Assembly (NCBI GenBank): GCA_934098445.1
Contig: CAKOOW010000026.1
Span: 1 to 15,904 of the forward strand
Origin: an uncultured Bacilli bacterium
GTDB taxonomy: Bacteria; Bacillota_I; Bacilli_A; RF39; UBA660
Direction: 5' to 3'
Length of the DNA stretch: 15,904 nucleotides
A model generated the notes under the pieces. It was not told the origin of the DNA and searched no databases. It worked only from the letters and a program-made list of their open reading frames with translations. The position numbers were made by a program, and so were the translations under genes. The first letter of the stretch is position 1, and the number at the start of each line of letters is the position of its first letter. Positions 14,455-15,904 of the stretch are shown here, one piece after another.

Positions 14455-14703
14455 ATGAATAAGGAAGAAAAAATAAGTAACGAAGAAAAAATCATCAATG
14501 TAATTAATATGTTAAGACCATATATTAATGCAGATGGGGGCGACATTGAATATCTTAAATATGAAGATAATATAGTCTATGTTAAATTTCATGGAGCATG
14601 TGCGACTTGTGGGTCCATTGATTATACTATTAAGGATGTCTTACTTAATGCAATTCGAGATGAAGTAGCAGAAGTTAAAGATGTCATTAATGTTGTTTTA
14701 TAA
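14455..14703 (+). CDS. NifU C-terminal-domain Fe-S carrier
   Basis: The 82-residue protein consists of only the NifU C-terminal (Nfu) domain: IINVINMLRPYINADGGDIE, the strand block NIVYVKFHGAC, and the CxxC pair C49-A-T-C52 in GACATCGSIDYTIK. A pair of these chains holds a [4Fe-4S] or [2Fe-2S] cluster and passes it to client enzymes. It resembles B. subtilis YutM and the C-terminal half of NfuA. Its ATG has a good AGAGGTGA site six bases upstream. It stands alone on the plus strand, has its own terminator, and is flanked by the S1 gene (divergent) and the YutH-like gene (convergent). In B. subtilis yutM and yutH also lie in the same neighbourhood. Confidence 0.95.
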   Translation: MNKEEKISNEEKIINVINMLRPYINADGGDIEYLKYEDNIVYVKFHGACATCGSIDYTIKDVLLNAIRDEVAEVKDVINVVL

Positions 14704-14709
14704 AGAGGA

Positions 14710-14740
14710 GAATAATCTTATTTAGGGATTATTCTTTTTT
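14710..14740 (+). terminator. Terminator of the NifU-domain gene
   Basis: Stem GAATAATC/GATTATTC (14710-14717 with 14727-14734), loop of nine bases, followed by six T (14735-14740), seven bases after the TAA. The second arm and T-run lie inside the last codons of the convergent gene. Confidence 0.85.
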
Positions 14741-15615
14741 AGTAGCCATGTAATCTCAGGAATATCGTAAGTCTTCTTAATCTCATAATATATATCTCTT
14801 AAGAAGTCTTCATACTCATCGACTCTTTCTAAAATACGCATTAATTCATCTTCACATAACTTATCTTCTAAGATATACTTACTAAAACAATCAAAATAAT
14901 AACTAGGATATAACATTCGCGCATAAAAAAGTCCTAAATCATCTTTAGTATATTTCTTACTATTAATAATCATCTTTACCAGATTAAGTACTTCAAAATT
15001 CTTATTTTCATAAAAGACACTCTTAATATATTCAGCATAATCTCTAACATCATAGTCTCCTAAAACATTAAGACTATTATAGTAGTTAACTGGTTTATTA
15101 GGATAATACACCCGATAATGACATACAGATATATTATTACTCTTAAAATTATTATAGTTAAGATAACTAATTGCATTCTCTCCTAATGAGGCAAAATAAG
15201 AAAAACTTTTAATTAAAGAATCTTTTCCTACTCTAAAGGATGAGGCTTGTTCTTCTAGATAATCAATTTTCTCTTGCCAAATAAGACTCCAGTTAAGATG
15301 GGTACGATTAGTAAAAGGGATTCTTTTAGAAATTATTTCTTGGAAAGTTATCTTATCATTTAGAAGACAATTAATCTTTAAAAGACAATAAGATTCTTTA
15401 TTATATTCGACAAGATAATGATTGTCTTTAGATTTAATAAGTATATGATAGTTAGTATTTACTAAAGTTTCGTAAATAGTAGTTAATTCTTCTTCAGATT
15501 TTCTAACTTTACAAAAGTAATAGATATCATCCTTAGTCTCAAGATAAAAATAGGTATCTTGACTAAAAAAAGAAGTCACTTGAATATTATAATAATAAAG
15601 AATAAAATTTTTCAT
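14722..15615 (-). CDS. YutH-like spore coat protein (CotS/aminoglycoside-kinase fold relative)
   Basis: The 297-residue soluble protein reads like the YutH branch of the CotS kinase-fold family. Features are a beta-rich N-lobe (to about 95), LNWSLIWQEKIDYLEEQ at the lobe border, SFSYFASLGENAISYL, VCHYRVYYP in the position of the catalytic loop, a LGDYDVRDYAEYIKSVF segment where the metal-binding loop would be, and LGLFYARMLYPSYYFD near the end. The usual catalytic H-x-D pattern is not kept (CHYRV), so it may be an inactive kinase used structurally. In B. subtilis YutH is a coat component made in the mother cell. No adjacent coat gene is visible, but this agrees with the sporulation cluster nearby. 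The ATG at 15615 has GTGATG just upstream. Assignment is from remembered family motifs. Confidence 0.7.
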   Translation of the reverse strand: MKNFILYYYNIQVTSFFSQDTYFYLETKDDIYYFCKVRKSEEELTTIYETLVNTNYHILIKSKDNHYLVEYNKESYCLLKINCLLNDKITFQEIISKRIPFTNRTHLNWSLIWQEKIDYLEEQASSFRVGKDSLIKSFSYFASLGENAISYLNYNNFKSNNISVCHYRVYYPNKPVNYYNSLNVLGDYDVRDYAEYIKSVFYENKNFEVLNLVKMIINSKKYTKDDLGLFYARMLYPSYYFDCFSKYILEDKLCEDELMRILERVDEYEDFLRDIYYEIKKTYDIPEITWLLKKNNP

Positions 15616-15904
15616 CTCATCACTACTAATATATATGTAATAGAATTTAAAAAAGAATAAATCATCTTAGATTTACTCTCTTCTTAGTATTATTATAGTT
15701 TCTTAATGACTTAAATTACTAAAAATTTACCCAAAATGCTAAATTTCGTATGATTTTCCACTTTCTGATAACTAAAAAAGCAGTAAAATCATTTAGTCTT
15801 ACTTTCTCCTTTTCTTAATTTAATACTGTGCTTAAAAAATTCTTTTTTTAAAATGGCAAATACTTATTGCTTTTTTCTATAGTATGAAGTAAGATACTAT
15901 ATAC
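15616..15904. other. Noncoding 289 bp at the right edge
   Basis: I see no convincing gene here. On the minus strand a TATAAT (15692-15697) could serve the YutH-like gene but lacks a good -35, and CATATATATTA just before its ribosome site loosely resembles a sigma-E/K -10. An inverted repeat ATGATTTT/AAAATCAT (15750-15757, 15785-15792) and a weak minus-strand hairpin with a T-run (15774-15803) are present. A plus-strand pair TTGCTT-17-TAAGAT near the edge may point to a gene beyond the window. Confidence 0.5.
15878..15901. repeat. Perfect 8-bp inverted repeat with 8-bp spacer
   Basis: TATAGTAT (15878-15885) and ATACTATA (15894-15901) are exact reverse complements separated by eight bases. The spacing of half-sites (16 bp centre to centre) is operator-like, and the repeat overlaps the possible plus-strand promoter at the edge. 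It could equally be a chance AT-rich palindrome. Confidence 0.45.

Overview
The window looks like chromosomal DNA from a low-GC, endospore-forming member of the Firmicutes (Bacilli or an Erysipelotrichia/RF39-like gut lineage). The reasons are AT-rich DNA with purine-rich Shine-Dalgarno sites, a tRNA with encoded CCA, and a cluster whose order matches the Bacillus subtilis spoIIB-(maf)-radC-(mreB)-mreC-mreD-(minCD)-spoIVFA-spoIVFB region. UGA is used as a stop codon (helicase, radC), so this is not a mycoplasma-type code. No species can be named from the sequence.

Layout, left to right. (1) Positions 1-590, minus strand: the start of an unknown gene that runs off the left edge, then a terminator, then a 109-residue unknown protein. 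(2) Positions 587-6373, minus strand: a 1928-residue protein with an apparent ADP-ribosyltransferase-like N-terminus, a complete SF2 (DEAD/DEAH) helicase core and a C-terminal array of six ~112-residue repeats. Two-unit blocks of the array are duplicated almost exactly at DNA level. The 109-residue protein is translationally coupled behind it (ATGA overlap). (3) Positions 6412-10030, minus strand: a six-gene operon of a SPOR-domain (SpoIIB-like) protein, radC, a short mreC, a very short mreD, spoIVFA and spoIVFB, ending in a terminator. (4) Positions 10275-12982, minus strand: a MATE transporter fused to a cytidylate-kinase-like domain, and a membrane-anchored thioredoxin-like protein. (5) Positions 13057-13604, plus strand: tRNA-Leu(UAA) and a Phd/YefM-type antitoxin without an adjacent toxin, each with a promoter and terminator. 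(6) Positions 13589-15615: a GNAT acetyltransferase and an S1-domain protein (minus), a NifU C-terminal-domain Fe-S protein (plus), and a YutH-like spore coat kinase relative (minus).

How the parts fit. The spoIVFA/B pair would control intramembrane proteolysis in the mother cell (in B. subtilis, activation of pro-sigma-K). The SpoIIB-like protein would act at the forespore septum, and the YutH-like protein would belong to the coat, so at least four genes point to sporulation. The S1 protein, NifU-domain protein, tRNA and RadC are housekeeping.

The most unusual part is the helicase/repeat gene. Its repeats are nearly invariant except at a few positions in one predicted helix, and recent block duplication shows the array is being remodelled. 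A DNA-binding or foreign-DNA-sensing role is a reasonable hypothesis, but the sequence alone does not prove it.
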